Of a stretch of 64,000 nucleotides of DNA, positions 1 to 13,200 are shown one piece after another; position 1 is the stretch's first letter; every line of letters begins with the position of its first letter. Below the pieces are notes generated by a model. It was not told the origin of the DNA. It worked only from the letters and a program-made list of their open reading frames with translations, and did no database searches. The translations under genes and the position numbers were made by a program. Source of the stretch: Ophiosphaerella korrae (taxonomy: Eukaryota > Ascomycota > Dothideomycetes > Pleosporales > Phaeosphaeriaceae); assembly GCA_028456385.1 (NCBI GenBank), contig JALNQF010000066.1:144550-208549 (forward strand), given 5' to 3'.

Positions 1-2545
1 ATAAATAGATATAATATAAGATAGACTATAGAAAGCAAGAATCTTTATAAAACTAGATATCTAGAACGCCTACTACTAGATTAGAATTAAGAAAGGTAAT
101 AAATAGAAAATAGCGTTTAGAACACAATATAGACTATATAAATACCTAGTTATACCCTTTAGCTTAATAAACGCACTAGCAGCCTTCTAGGAAAGAATAA
201 ATATAGTACTAAGAGAGTACTTAGATATATTTATATTTATATACTTAGATAATATCTTTATATTCTTAGAAATAGAAGAAGAATACGTGTAGTATATATA
301 TAAAGTACTAGAAAAACTAGTAGAAAGTAAACTATTCTTTAAAATAAGAAAATATAAATTCTATATAAAGGAAATAGACTTCCTTAGATTTATTATTAAA
401 CTAGGAAAAATTAAGATTAATCTAGAAAAAATTAGATTAATTAACGAATAGCTAATACTAAAGAACCTAAAGGAAGTACAATAATTTTATAGCTTAGCTA
501 ACTTTTACAAAAAGTTAATAGTAGGATAGTCTAAAGATATAGAACTAATAACAAGGCTTATAAAAAAAGATACACTATTTAAATAGATAAAGGAATGCGA
601 TAAAGTATTTAAGAAAATTAAAAAGAAGTTTATAGAAAACCTAGTTATTAGAATATACAACCTAGACCTACTAGTAATAGTAAAAATAGACGTATCTAAT
701 TTAGTCTATAGAATAGCACTAATACAAGAAGACTTAAAGACTAAGAAAAAGTATTTAGTTAAATACTTCTCTAAGAAAATAAAGCTAGTAGAGCTTAACT
801 ATCTAATTTACAACAAAGAAATACTAGTAATCTATAAAGTATTTAAATAATAGAGAGTATACTTATAAGGAGTAAAATACTAAATAAAAGTCTATATAGA
901 CTATAGGAATCTTATAGGATTTATATAAAATAAAGAACTAATATAATAATATATAAGATAGTAAGAATTCCTATTAATATTTAATATAGAAATTATATAT
1001 ATAAAAGAGAAAGATAACTAATTTGTAGACGCCTTTAGTAGAAGACTAGACTTATAGAAAGAAGTAAGCGCTACTAGTATAGTTCTAGTTAAAAACAAAG
1101 AAGGATATTTAGTCCTAAATATACCTAAAATAGCTGCAATACTTAAAAGAAAGAGTAGCAAGCTAGATAAATAGATTTAAGAAGAAATAAAAAAAGCCTC
1201 TAAAGAAATAAAGAAACTTAAGATCTAAGAAAGTCTTGCAAGAGCCTATAGAAGAACGTATATTCTAGGAAAAATATAAAGAGAATTTATACAATAGTTC
1301 TATAAACTACTAGTATATAGATATTAAGGAATTAACAAAATACTAGATAGACTACTAAGAGATTACTATATCCTAAGAGTAAGACAACTAGTAATAGAAG
1401 TACTACAAGATTATATAGAATACTAAAGAAATAAGTATAGTAAGTATATACTATATAAGAAGCTATAACTAGTAGAAGTACTAGAATAACTATAGAGAGT
1501 TATTACAATAGATTTTATTACAAAACTACCTAAGTTAAAAAACCTAATATTAGGAGTTAAGTACAATAGAATCCTAATAATAGTAGATAAACTTATAAAG
1601 TACTTATACTTTAGACTATATAAAGAGAAAAGTAGAATAGAAGTTATAGTATACTAGGTTCTAGGAACTATAATTAGCTAATATAGACTACTAGATAAGA
1701 TTATTATAGATAGAGACGTAAAATTTATATTAAAACTATAGAGAACAATAATAGTATAATTAGAAATTAAATATATAATGTTAATAGCATACTACCTATA
1801 GATAGATAGATAATTAGAACGTATAAATTAGATAGTAGAACAATACTTAAGATACTACCTTAATTACAACTAGAATAACTAGGTATAGTTACTACCTATA
1901 GCATAGTTAGTATACAACAGCGTAAAGAATAAGATAATAGGAGTATTACTCTTCTTTATAAACTATAGATTTAACCCTAGTGTATATAGAATACTAAGAC
2001 TAGAGATATCTTAGTCTCTAAGAGAAGAAAACTTTACTAATAGACTTAAAAGTATATACAAGTAATTAAGATAGGATGTAGAATTCTTATATAATTAAAT
2101 AGTAAAGTACTATAATAAAAAATATAAAGAGGGACCCTAATTTAGAAAGAGAGAAAAAGTATAGTTAGTATAGAAAAATATTAAAAGTAAGAGACTAAGC
2201 TTAAAATTAGACTACGTTAAGATAGGACTATATAAAATTAAGAAAGAAGTTACGCTAGTTATATTTAAACTAAAGCTACTAAACAAAATAAGGATATACT
2301 TAACCTTCTACGTAGTACTACTTAAGATAGTACTATAAAACGTAGAACTACTAGTGTATAAAGTAGACACGTATAGAGAATAAGAAGAATAGGAAGTTAA
2401 AGAAATCCTAGTATACTAGTTCTATAATAGTAGGAACTACTATCTAGTAAAATAGATAAGTATAGATAAAAAAGGACAACTATAAGAAGAAATATAGGAA
2501 CTAGAGGATAATCTTAACTACTCTAAGAAACTAGAAGACTTCTAA
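1..2545 (+). pseudogene. Gypsy chromovirus pol remnant (RT, RNase H, integrase, chromodomain), 5' part outside the window
   Basis: RIP-killed polyprotein of a Ty3/Gypsy chromovirus, entering the window inside reverse transcriptase. One frame carries the RT active site as YLDNIFIF at about 242-265 (YLDD with the second D lost), then the RT thumb, an RNase H start (KIDVSNLVY near 681), the integrase zinc region (about 1315-1440), the integrase core opening ITIDFITKLPK near 1505, and a C-terminal chromodomain (about 2390-2545) with a preserved N-S-R-N-Y-Y-L-V-K core. In-frame stops are all TAG/TAA where the family has Gln or Trp. The chromodomain in this family targets integration to methylated-histone chromatin. 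It is the plus-strand partner of the minus-strand copies to the right. No ATG survives. Family assignment is firm; the clade within chromoviruses is not resolved. Confidence 0.93.
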
Positions 2546-3211
2546 AGTTAAAACCCTCTAGAACGCTTAGCGGCGAACTAAGAGAACTAATATTACTATT
2601 ACTAGATAGAGAGGTAATAGGAGCGCCTAACGTAGGACCTACTATAGTAATACTAAATACCTTATCTAAGTCTAGCTTAGCTTCTAGAGCTATAGACTAT
2701 ATAGCTAATTTCTTATTATTTAGCGCCTTTATCTTATAAAGACAAGAGAGACAAGCTTAATTCTCTACTAGCTTACTCTACGCAAGCTCTTAGATCTACT
2801 TACGCTTAGCTTTAGCTTCTATAATTTAAGATAGTAATTTCTCTTAAGCTTAGTTAATAGCTCTCTCTATTATTATTAAGCCTAGATATAAGAATAAGTA
2901 TAATAAATATACACTCTACAAGAAAGACACTAGATACGTTATAAGAACTATAAACGTTTATATAGATATATACCTCGTAAGCTCTACTATTATTTATAGA
3001 AACTATATAAGGAGAGCACTTAGGATTTAACTTAGAGGAAGTATAATAAGAATAAGGAAATATTTTAACACTATTACGTAATACGTAATTAGTAAGAAGA
3101 TATTAACAACGTATAGAAGAGGTAACTATAGAGAGTAATAAAGAACTAGAAATTAACGAAGAAAGTAGGTTAATAACTTTAGCTCTAGGATAGATAAACA
3201 AGGACTTACTT
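2546..3211 (+). pseudogene. Extra conserved coding stretch downstream of the chromodomain
   Basis: After the chromodomain the same frame stays readable with few stops for about 180 more codons (motifs VIGAP, LASRAIDYIA, AFIL, LRLALAS). The matching stretch of the minus-strand copy at 10190-9800 reads VIGTP, LASKVQDYLD, AFIL, LRLALAI at the same spacing. Conservation of residues rather than bases between two mutated copies points to a protein-coding tail or third ORF between pol and the 3' LTR. I do not recognise a domain; an envelope-like product, a polyprotein extension or a Gag-like accessory are all possible. Confidence 0.55.
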
Positions 3212-3225
3212 AGAGGAAGAGATAG
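3212..3225 (+). other. Polypurine tract of element 1
   Basis: All-purine but for one T, ending directly at the TG of the 3' LTR. This is the expected plus-strand primer site of an LTR retrotransposon and fixes the element's orientation as plus. Confidence 0.75.
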
Positions 3226-3654
3226 TGTTATAATAGTAACAAGAGAAATATAGATAGAACTAATTAGCCTTATAACTAAAGGATTAAGTTTTTATAAATA
3301 CAAAGAATACAAACTTAATTAAGAAACTATATATAATTAGGACACCTAGGGTAATCTATAATCTATAGACTCTTAGCGTTAATAGATTATAGATTAAGGT
3401 AATCTACAATCTATTATTCTTAGTAGTAATAGATTAATAGATTAGGACAAGTATATAGTTAGTAGCAACGCGCACTATTAAGATAGTATTAGTAATTTAA
3501 TTATTAACTACGAGTAATAGTACAAGATAGTTGTAAAATATCTTCTACTATTTATAGCCTATTATAGATTATAACACGAGCTTTTACTATTACCTTATAA
3601 TCTACTAATACCTATTTAAGCTATTAGGAAGTCGACCCTAGTAAGCTATTAACA
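3226..3654 (+). mobile_element. 3' LTR of element 1 (LTR type B, 429 bp)
   Basis: Begins TGTTATAATAG and ends CTATTAACA, so it keeps canonical TG...CA ends with a short terminal inverted repeat. It is the reverse complement of the LTRs at 15805-16234 and 20034-20464. The next five bases, ctaag (3655-3659), resume minus-strand Gypsy sequence that matches 10155 and onward, so they are the probable right-hand target duplication; the left copy would lie before base 1. Confidence 0.88.
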
Positions 3655-6600
3655 CTAAGCTTAATTTTAAAGCTATAGTAGAGGCTACTCTTATTATATT
3701 AGGCGTTCCTATTACCTCTCTATCTAGTAGTATTAATATTAATTTTCTTAGTTTACTATAAGGCGCTCTAGAAAGTTTTAATTTTAGAACTCTTTTAGTT
3801 TCTTAAAGTAATTAAAGTTATCTTCTAGTTCTTATATATCTTCTTATATTTACCCTTTCTTATCTATACTTATCTATTTTACTAAGTAGTAGTTCCTACT
3901 ATTATAGAACTAGTATTATAAGATTTTCTTAACTTCTTATTTCTCTTATTCTCTATATATATCTACTTTATATACTAGTAGTTCTACGTTTTATAGTACT
4001 ATCTCTAGTAGCGCTATATAGAAGGTTAGGTATATCCTTATCTTATTTAGTAGCTTTAGTTTAAATATAACTAGCGTAACTTCTTTCTTAATTTTATATA
4101 GTCCTATTTTAATATAATCTAGTTTTAAACTTAGTTATTTACTCTTAATATTTTTTCGTACTAACTATACTTTTTCTTTCTTTCTAAATTAGAGTCCTTT
4201 TTAGTATTTCTTATTATAATATTTTACTATTTAATTATATAGGGATTCTACGTCCTATTATAACTAATTATATATCTCTTTAAGTCTATTTGTAAGATTT
4301 TCTCTTCTTAAAGACTAGGATTCCTTAGATCTTAGTATTTAATATATACTAGAGTTAAATCTATAGTTTATAAAGAAAAGTAATACTCTTATTACTATAT
4401 TCTTTATGCTATTATATACTAACTATACTATAAGTAGTAGCTATACCTAGTTATTCTAGTTATAGTTAAAGTAATATCTTAAGTACTATTCTACTATCTA
4501 GTTTATACGTTCTAATTATCTATCTATCTATAAGTAGTATACTATTAACATTATATAATTAATTCCTATTTATACTATTATTATTTTCTATAGCTTTAAT
4601 ATAAATCTTACGTCTCTATCTATAATAATCTTATCTAGAAGTCTATATTAACTAATTATAGTTTCTAGAACCTAATATATAGTAACTTTTATCCTACTTT
4701 TCTCTTTATATAGTCTAAAGTATAAGTACTTTATAAGTTTATCTACTATTATTAGAATTCTATTATACTTAACTCTTAATATTAGATTTTTTAACTTAAG
4801 TAACTTTATAATAAAGTCTATTATAATAACTCTTTATAGTTATTCTAGTATTTTAACTAGTTATAATATCCTATATAGTACGTGTTTACTATACTTATTT
4901 CTATAATATTCTATATAGTCTTATAGTACTTCTATTACTAGTTATCTTACTTTTAAGATATTATAGTTTTATAGTAATCTATTTAGAGTTTTATTAATTC
5001 TTTAGTATTTATATACTAGTAATTTATAGAATTATTATATAAATTCTCTTTAAATCTTTCTTAAGATATATATCCTTCTATAGGCTTATATAAATCCTTC
5101 TTAGATCTCTAGTTTTTCTATTTCTTTAGGGGCTTCTTACGTTATTCTCTAAATCTATTTATTTAGCTCGCTACTTGTTCTTTTAAGTATAGTAGCTATT
5201 TTAGATATATTTAGGACTAAGTATCCTTCTTTATTTTTTACTAGAACTATACTAGTAGTATTTACTTCTTCTTATAAATCTAGTCTTCTACTTAGAGTAT
5301 CTACTAACTAGTTATCTTTTCCTTTTATATATATAATTTCTAAGTTAAATATTAATAGAAATTCCTACTATCTTATATAGTATTATAATAAGTCCTTATT
5401 TATTATAAATTCTATAAGATTCTTATAGTCTATATAGACTTTAGTTTAGTATTTTACTCTTTATAAGTATACTCTTTATTACTTAAATACTTTATAAATT
5501 ACTAGTATTTCCTTGTTATAGATTAAGTAGTTAAGCTCTACTAGTTTTATTTTCTTAAAGAAGTATTTAACTAAATATTCTTTTCTAGTCTTTAGGTCTT
5601 CCTATATTAGTGCTATTCTATAGACTAAGTTAGATATATCTATTTTTACTATTACTAGTAGGTCTAGGTTATATATTTTAATAACTAGGTTTTATATAAA
5701 CTTCTTCTTAATTTTATTAAATACTTTATTATATTCTTTTATCTATTTAAATAGTATATCTTTCTTTATAAGTCTTATTATAGGTTCTATATCTTTAGAC
5801 TATCTTACTATTAACTTCTTATAGAAGTTCGCTAACTTATAAAATTATTATACTTCTTTTAGGTTCTTTAGTATTAGCTATTTATTAATTAACTTAATCT
5901 TTTCTAGGTTAATCTTAATTTTTCCTAGTTTAATAATAAATCTAAGGACATCTATTTCTTTTATATAGAATTTATATTTTCTTATTTTAAGAAATAGTTT
6001 ATTTTCTACTAGCCTTTCTAGTACTTTGTGTACGTATTATATATATTCTTCTTCTATTTCTAAGAATATAAAGATATTATCTAGGTATATAAATATAAAT
6101 ACATCTAAGTACTCTCTTAGTACTATATTAATTCTTTCTTAAAATACTACTAGTGCGTTTATTAATCTAAAAAGTATAACTAAGTATTTATATAGTCTAT
6201 ATTACGTTCTAAATACTATTTTCTATTTATTACCTTCTTTAATTCTAATTTAGTAGTAGGTGTTTTAGATGTCTAGTTTTATAAAGATTTTTACTTTTCT
6301 TAGCTTATCTTATATTTTATCTATTTATAGTAAGAGATATTAGTTCTTATTTATAATTATATTAGTTTTTCTAAAATCTATATAGGGTCTTTTATTATTT
6401 ATCCCTTTTTTATCTATAAATATAAGTCTATATACTACTAAGGATTTAGATTCTTATATCTATTCTTTCTTTATTGTATTTCTAATAAATACCTATTTAA
6501 TTTTAGATTCTTCTTCTATTTTTTTATAAACTAGGCTCTAACCTACGTTTTTACCTTCTTCTAGGTCTATTATTAAGTTCTATAGTTAATATTCTAGAAG

Positions 6601-9206
6601 GTAGTCTTTAGGTTCTATAAGCTATTTCTCCTATTTCTTATATTCTTTAGGGAATTTTCCCTTATAGGTGCTTATATTAGCTTTTAATATACCTATTTTA
6701 TAGTAGTTAATTTTTCTTATTCTCTAATTACTATATAGATTAGTTATCTATAACTATAGTATACCTAATATTATATCTTGTTTGTTATTAATTGTTATTA
6801 TATCTATAACTATATTCTTAATTATTATCTCTTTTAGTTCTAATATAGAGAGAACTATCTTAAACCTAATAGGTTCCTAGAATAGTTTTCTTTTAATTAT
6901 ACTTAGCTATTAAAGGTATTTCTTTATTATATAACGTATTCCTTATATTTCTATAAACTTCTTAGATATAAAGTTCTTTATAGCTCTACTATTAATTATT
7001 AATTATACTTTCTTTTCTTAGTACGTACCTATTTTTATAATATATAAGCCTCTTATACCTTTTAGCTATTCTTACTTAAGTAATTTTGTAAATTATCTAT
7101 CTTTTTAAGGCTATAGCCTTATTTTAAGCTTATATTCCTTATGTTTTAGATATTTATTATATATATATTTGTACTATAGTCTTCCTTAGACGTATTTCTT
7201 AGATAGTTTTAGTCTTAGTCTTACTACTAAGTATCTTTTTTCTAGTATTATTTCTTATCCTTAGATATCTTTTACTAGAATTACTCTTATATAATTATAG
7301 CTTCTTCTTTATATTAGCTCTATATAGTTATTTACTTTTAGATTCCTATATATAATATAATTCTTATCTAGGTATAATAGCTATAATACTTTAAAGTATA
7401 CTAGATATTTTAGGTCTATTATTTTGTTATCTCCTTCTTAGTATTTATCTTTTCTAGGTATATCTATAGTTAAGATATAGTATACTACTAGTACTCTTAG
7501 TATATAGGCTTTGTTAATCTATCGCGTTTTTCTTATAAAGAACTACTATTCTCTTTATATAGGTATTCTTTCTACTATAACTATATATTACTTTATTTAT
7601 TTTTAGAATAGTATAAACTTTATTTCTTTAAAGTTATATTCTTTCTAGTCTTTATACGCTTCCTCTATACTTATAACTAGTAAGTATTTCTAAATAAACT
7701 TCTATTATTTATTTTATTCTTCTATATCTATTATTATATAGCTATTATAGCTATATATATCTAGCTAGGCGTATTCTATACCTTTTATACTAACCTATTT
7801 TTTACTTTCTTATAGTCCTTTAGAGGAAGCTATAGTAGTCTCTTTATTTAGTACTAGTTCTTTAGCCTAGATTAATAGAATCTAAAGTTTCTCCTATTTT
7901 AAGTCTTTTGTTAGTAGGTCTATTACGTGTACTATTTTTTCTAGCTACGCTTTTGTTTTTTCTTTTATTACTACTACTCTATTCTTTTATAGGAACTATT
8001 TTACTCTCTACTTACTAGAAAGATATATATAGTAGTTATCTTTATTATAAAAGGTCTAATAGAGTATTACGTATTATAATTCTTTACTTCTAGCTACCTT
8101 CTCCTAAGGTTTAGCCTTTACTTTTAGTACTTCCTTCTTATTTTTAGTTATCTTTAACTAGGCTTCTTTATCTTTCTTATAGTTTTTACTTCTATAGTCT
8201 TTTATAAAGTATCTTAGTTTTCTATATTTATAATATACTATATCCTTTTTCTTTTATAATTAGTAATCTTTTACGTAGTAGCCTTTTTTACTATAGTTAA
8301 AGTACGTAAAGTCTTTATTTTTCTTCTTTTTTCTATCCTTATTAGTATTAAAGATTATTAGGTCTCTAACGTCTTAGTTTCTAGGTTAGCTTCTATACTT
8401 GTTCTTCTTCTATTCTTAAAGATTATTATCTATTTATATTACTTATTACTTTAGAGCTTCTAGTATCCTAGGTTTTTCTATATAAATTATTTTATATTAA
8501 ATTTTTATATTTAGCCCTTATTTATATTATACTATTAGGGCTAATTTATTCTATTCTATATTTTGTAATAGTTATTTAAACTATAATATATATTTAGAAA
8601 TACTCTTGTTTTATATAAACCTTTTAAGTCTTTCTTTAGCTTATTAGGTAATATCTATATTCTTAAATACTACTTTTATTAATTTAGTAAAGTATTTATA
8701 ACTTCTAAAGATAGCTCTAGTTTTATTCTTTTATATTATTAGAGCGTATATTGTGTAGTCTATCTAGTAAGGTTTAAACTATCTTATTGTATCTTCTTTA
8801 AGGTATATTCTAATATATATTACCTTCTTCTCTTCTATATTAAAGTATAGTACTTATATATCTATCTAGAGTTATACTAATACTATAAAAGGTCTTAGTT
8901 TTTCTCTTGTTTTATTAAATTTCTTAAGAATAAGTATCTTAAGTAGTTTCTTTATTTTACTTATCTCTAGTCTTTAAGTAATTAGTTCTATCTAGTTTTA
9001 GCTTTTTATAATAGCTTTAATTTATACTTTATTCTACGTTTCTAAAGCGTTAATTACTATCTTTATATCTTTTTTTTCTAAGATTAGGTTATTTATATAT
9101 TCTCTAATTACTTTCTATACTATATTATCTAATTTATAACTACTTAGTAGTACCTTAGCTACTTATTTAGTTAAACTTTCTACTATTATATTAGCTAGAC
9201 TATACG
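3655..9206 (-). mobile_element. Gypsy element 2, main body (gag-pol), interrupted on both sides
   Basis: Minus-strand chromovirus whose 3' end is cut at 3655 by element 1 and whose leader is cut at 9206 by element A. The missing leader and 5' LTR reappear at 22086-22589, immediately after the second copy of the target duplication atacg. Element 2 is therefore the older host of both insertions. Confidence 0.88.
3790..9186 (-). pseudogene. Gag-Pol polyprotein of Gypsy element 2
   Basis: Complete domain order of a chromovirus polyprotein in RIP-degraded form. The former start codon is probably ATA at 9186-9184 (ATG changed by RIP), followed by VESLTK. A Gag zinc knuckle lies at about 8303-8262 and reads Y-F-N-Y-x-K-K-G-Y-Y-x4-Y, i.e. 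CCHC with its Cys and His codons turned to Tyr. Protease follows at about 6993-6970 (NSRA-KNF for D-S-G-A), the RT active site YLDN is at 6087-6076, RNase H at about 5650-5400, integrase at about 5080-4150 and a chromodomain at about 3990-3800. Stops sit at Gln/Trp positions. The single-polyprotein layout (no frameshift between Gag and Pol) is an inference from the continuous frame. Confidence 0.9.
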
Positions 9207-9663
9207 TGTAATAGGCTACCTGCGTTAACTACTAGTAGCTATTAGGGTGTTAGTAGATTAAGAGTTAATAGTAAAGTTTGTATAGGTAATCTATAATAAC
9301 TAATATTAATAGAAGATGTTTTGTAATTATCTTGTATTAGCGTTCTATAGTTAAAGGATTAAATTACTAATACTATCCTAATAATGCGTATCGCTACTAA
9401 CTATATAGTAATAATATCTTAGCGGCTTTATTACTTTGTGTTTACTAAGATCGCGAATTTACAAATTTGTTATATAATAGCTTCGCAACTTTGTATTTAC
9501 TAAGATTGCAAATTTATAAATTTATTACGTATCTATATTATAGTTAGCTTCTTAGTTAAACTTATTATCTTATAAGTTATTACCCTACTTATCCTATACT
9601 TTGTTAGTAGCTAAGCGTAGACTAATTAGTTCTATTTTAGTTTCCCTTGTTACTACTATAATA
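9207..9663 (-). mobile_element. 3' LTR of element A (LTR type A, 457 bp)
   Basis: Starts TGTAATAGG on the plus strand and ends ACTATAATA. Its outer parts resemble LTR types B and C, but the centre (about 9430-9527) holds two copies of a roughly 50-bp unit built on TTTACTAAGAT and AAATTT that B and C lack. Partner LTR is at 21629-22085. Confidence 0.88.
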
Positions 9664-9676
9664 CTATTCCCTCTTC
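9664..9676 (-). other. Polypurine tract of element A
   Basis: On the minus strand this reads as a purine run (core GAAGAGGGAATAG) abutting the 3' LTR. It confirms the minus orientation and the LTR boundary at 9663/9664. Confidence 0.7.
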
Positions 9677-10290
9677 TACGTAGTCTCTTATTTCTCTATA
9701 CTAGTACTAAGGTTATTAATCTTATATCTTTATTAATCTTTAGTTCTTTATTACTCTCTATACTATCTTAGTCTTAGCGTAATAAACTTCTTCTTATAGC
9801 TTATATTATTTACAATAAGGTTAAGATATTCTCTTGTTATTATTATACTAAATTAGGTCTTTTCTACTTTATATCTTTAAATAATAGTAAGTACTATAAT
9901 AAATATATCCTTACTAATATTTAGTATAAATACATTTCTTCTAAAGTTTTACTTATAGAGTATAAGTATTTAATTTCTATATAGTCTCTTTCTACTAAGT
10001 TGTATAGGGCGAGCTATTAATAGGGCTTAAGCGTAATTATTGTTATAGCTTACTATAGCTAAGGCTAAGCGCAAGTTAACTTTTTATAAGCTAGTAGAGC
10101 TTTATTCCTATATTAAGCGTCTTTGTAAGATAAAGGCTTATAATAACACTAAGTTGTCTAAATAGTCTTGTACCTTAGAGGCTAAATTAGATTTAGACGA
10201 TATAGTAGAGGCTACTCTAGCTCCTATTGTATTAGGCGTTCCTATTACCTCTTTATCTAGTAGTAGTATTATTAGTTTTCTTAACTCGCT
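9677..10290 (-). pseudogene. Post-chromodomain coding stretch and 3' leader, copy in element A/B
   Basis: Homologue of 2546-3211, read on the minus strand. The part nearest pol (10190 down to about 9950) stays stop-poor in the chromodomain frame and aligns residue by residue with element 1. The part nearest the LTR (about 9700-9800) matches 3080-3160 and 23520-23620 at base level. No known domain recognised. Confidence 0.5.
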
Positions 10291-10294
10291 GCAA

Positions 10295-13200
10295 AGTATT
10301 CTAGGGAGTTTTAACTTTAGAACTCTTCTAGTTTTTTAAGGTAATTAAAGTTGTTCTTTAGTTTCTATATTTCTTCCTATAGTTGTCTTTTTTCGTTTAT
10401 TCTTATCTATTTTACTAAGTAGTAGTTCCTACTATTATAGAACTAGTATACTAGGATTTCTTTAACTTCTTATTCTTCTTGTTCTTTGTACGTATCTACT
10501 TTGTATACTAGTAGTTTTACGTTTTATAGTACTGTCTCGAGTAGTACTACGTAGAAGGTTAAGTATATCCTTATTTTGTTTAGTAGCTTTAATTTAAATA
10601 TAACTAGCGTAACTTCTTTCTTAATTTTATATAGTCTTATCTTAACGTAGTCTAGTTTTAAACTTAGTCTCTTGCTCTTAATATTTTTTTATACTAACTA
10701 TACCTTTTCTCTCTTTTTAAATTAGGGTCTCTCTTTATATTTCTTGTTATAATACTTTGTTATTTAATTATATAGGAATTCTACATCCTGTCTTAATTAA
10801 TTATGTATATTTTTAAGTCTATTAGCAAAGTTTTCTCCTTTTAGAGACTAAGATATCTCTAGTCTTAGTATTCTATATATACTAGAGTTAAATCTATAGT
10901 TTATAAAGAAAAGTAATACTCCTATTATTACGTTCTTTGCGCTGTTATATGCTAACTATACTATAGGTAGTAACTATACCTAATTATTCTAGTTGTAATT
11001 AAGGTAGTATCTTAGGTATTATTCTACTATCTAGTTTATTCTTTCTAATTACCTATCTATTTATAGATAGTATACAGTAGATATTATGTGTTTAATTCCT
11101 AATTGTACTATTATCGTTCCCTATAGTTTTAATATAAATCTTACATCTCTATCTATAATAATCTTGTCTAGTAGTCTATATTAACTAATTATAGTTCCTA
11201 GAACCTAGTATATAGTAGTTTCTATTCTACTTTTTTCTCTATATAGTTTAAAGTATAAGTACTTTATAAGCTTATCTACTATTATTAAAATTCTATTGTA
11301 CTTAACTCTTAATATTAGGTCTTTTAACTTAAGTAGCTTCGTAATAAAGTCTATTGTAATAACTCCCTATAGTTATTCTAGTACTTCTACTAGTTATAGC
11401 TTCCTATATAGTGCGTATCTACTATACTTATTCTTCTAGTATTCTATACAATCTTATAGTACTTCTATTACTAGTTATCTTACTTTTAGAATATAATAAT
11501 CTCGTAGTAGTCTATCTAATATTTTTTTAATACCTTAGTAACTATATACTAGTAATTTGTAAAATTATTATATAAATTCTCTTTAGTTTTTCTTTAGAAT
11601 ATATATTCTTCTATAGGCTTATACTAATCCTTCTTAGATTTCTAGTTTCTTTATTTCTTTAGATGCTTCTCGCATTATTTTCTAAATCTATTCGTTTAGC
11701 TTGCTATCTATTCTTTTAAGTGTTATAGCTATTTTAGGTGTATTTAAGACTAAATATCCTTCTTCGTTCTTAACTAGAACTATACTAGTAGCGCTTACTT
11801 CTTTTTATAAGTCTAGTCTTCTACTAAAGGTATCTATAAATTAGTTATCTTTCTCTTTTATATATATAATTTCTATATTAAATATTAATAAGAATTCCTA
11901 CAATCTTGTATATTATTATATTAGTTCTTTATTTAGTATAAATCTTATAAGATTCCTATAGTCTATATAGACCTTTGTTTAGTATTTTACTTCTTATAGG
12001 TATACTCTCTATTACTTAAATACTTTATAGATTACTAGTATTTCTTTGTTATAGATTAAGTAGTTAAGTTCTACTGTTTTTATCTTCTTAGAGAAGTATT
12101 TAACTAAGTATTCTTTCTTAGTTTTTAGGTCTTCTTGTATTAGTGCTATTCTATAGACTAAGTTAGATACGTCTGTTTTTACTATTACTAGTAGGTCTAG
12201 GTTATATATTCTAATAACTAGGTTTTCTATAAACTTCTTTTTAATTTTATTAAATACTTTATTATATTCTCTTATCTATTTAAATAGTGTATCTTTTTTT
12301 ATAAGCCTCGTTATTAGTTCTATATCTTTAGACTATCCTACTATTAACTTTCTATAAAAGTTAGCTAGGCTATAAAATTATTGTACTTCCTTTAGGTTCT
12401 TTGGTATTAGCTATTTGTTAATTAATCTAATTTTTTCTAGATTAATCTTGATTTTTCCTAGTTTAATAATAAATCTAAGAAAGTCTATTTCTTTTATATA
12501 GAATTTATATTTTCTTATTTTAAGAAATAGTTTACTTTCTACTAGTTTTTCTAGCACTTTGTACACGTACTATATATATTCTTCTTCTATTTCTAAGAAT
12601 ATAAAGATATTATCTAGGTATATAAATATAAATATATCTAAGTATTCTCTTAGTACTATATTTATTCTTTCTTAGAAGGCTACTAGTGCGTTTATTAAGC
12701 TAAAGGGTATAACTAGGTATTTATATAGTCTATATTGTATTCTAAATACTATTTTCTATTTATTACCTTTCTTAATTCTAATCTAGTAGTAAGCGTTCTA
12801 GATATCTAGTTTTGTAAAAATTCTTACTTTCTATAGTCTATCTTGTATTATATCTATTTATAGTAAGAGGTATTAGTTCTTATTTATAATTGCGTTAGTT
12901 TTTCTAAAGTCTACGTAAGGTTTTTTATTACTTATTCTCTTTTTATCTACAAATATAAGTCTATATACTACTAAGGACTTAGATTCTTATATCTATCTTT
13001 TCTTTAGTGCGTTTTTAATAAACGTTCGTTTAATCTTAGATTCTTCTTCTATTTTTCTATAAACTAGGCTCTATCCTACGTCTTTATCTTCTTTTAGATC
13101 TATTACTAAATCCTATAGTTAATATTTTAGAAGGTAATCTTTAGGTTCTATAAGCTATTTTTCCTATTTCTTATATTCTTCTAGGAATTCTCCCTTGTAA

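Noticed and set aside
9207..9663. Solo LTR inserted in element 2
   Set aside because: The five bases after its inner edge do not repeat the left flank; the matching duplication is instead found after the second type A LTR at 22086, so it is one end of a full element.
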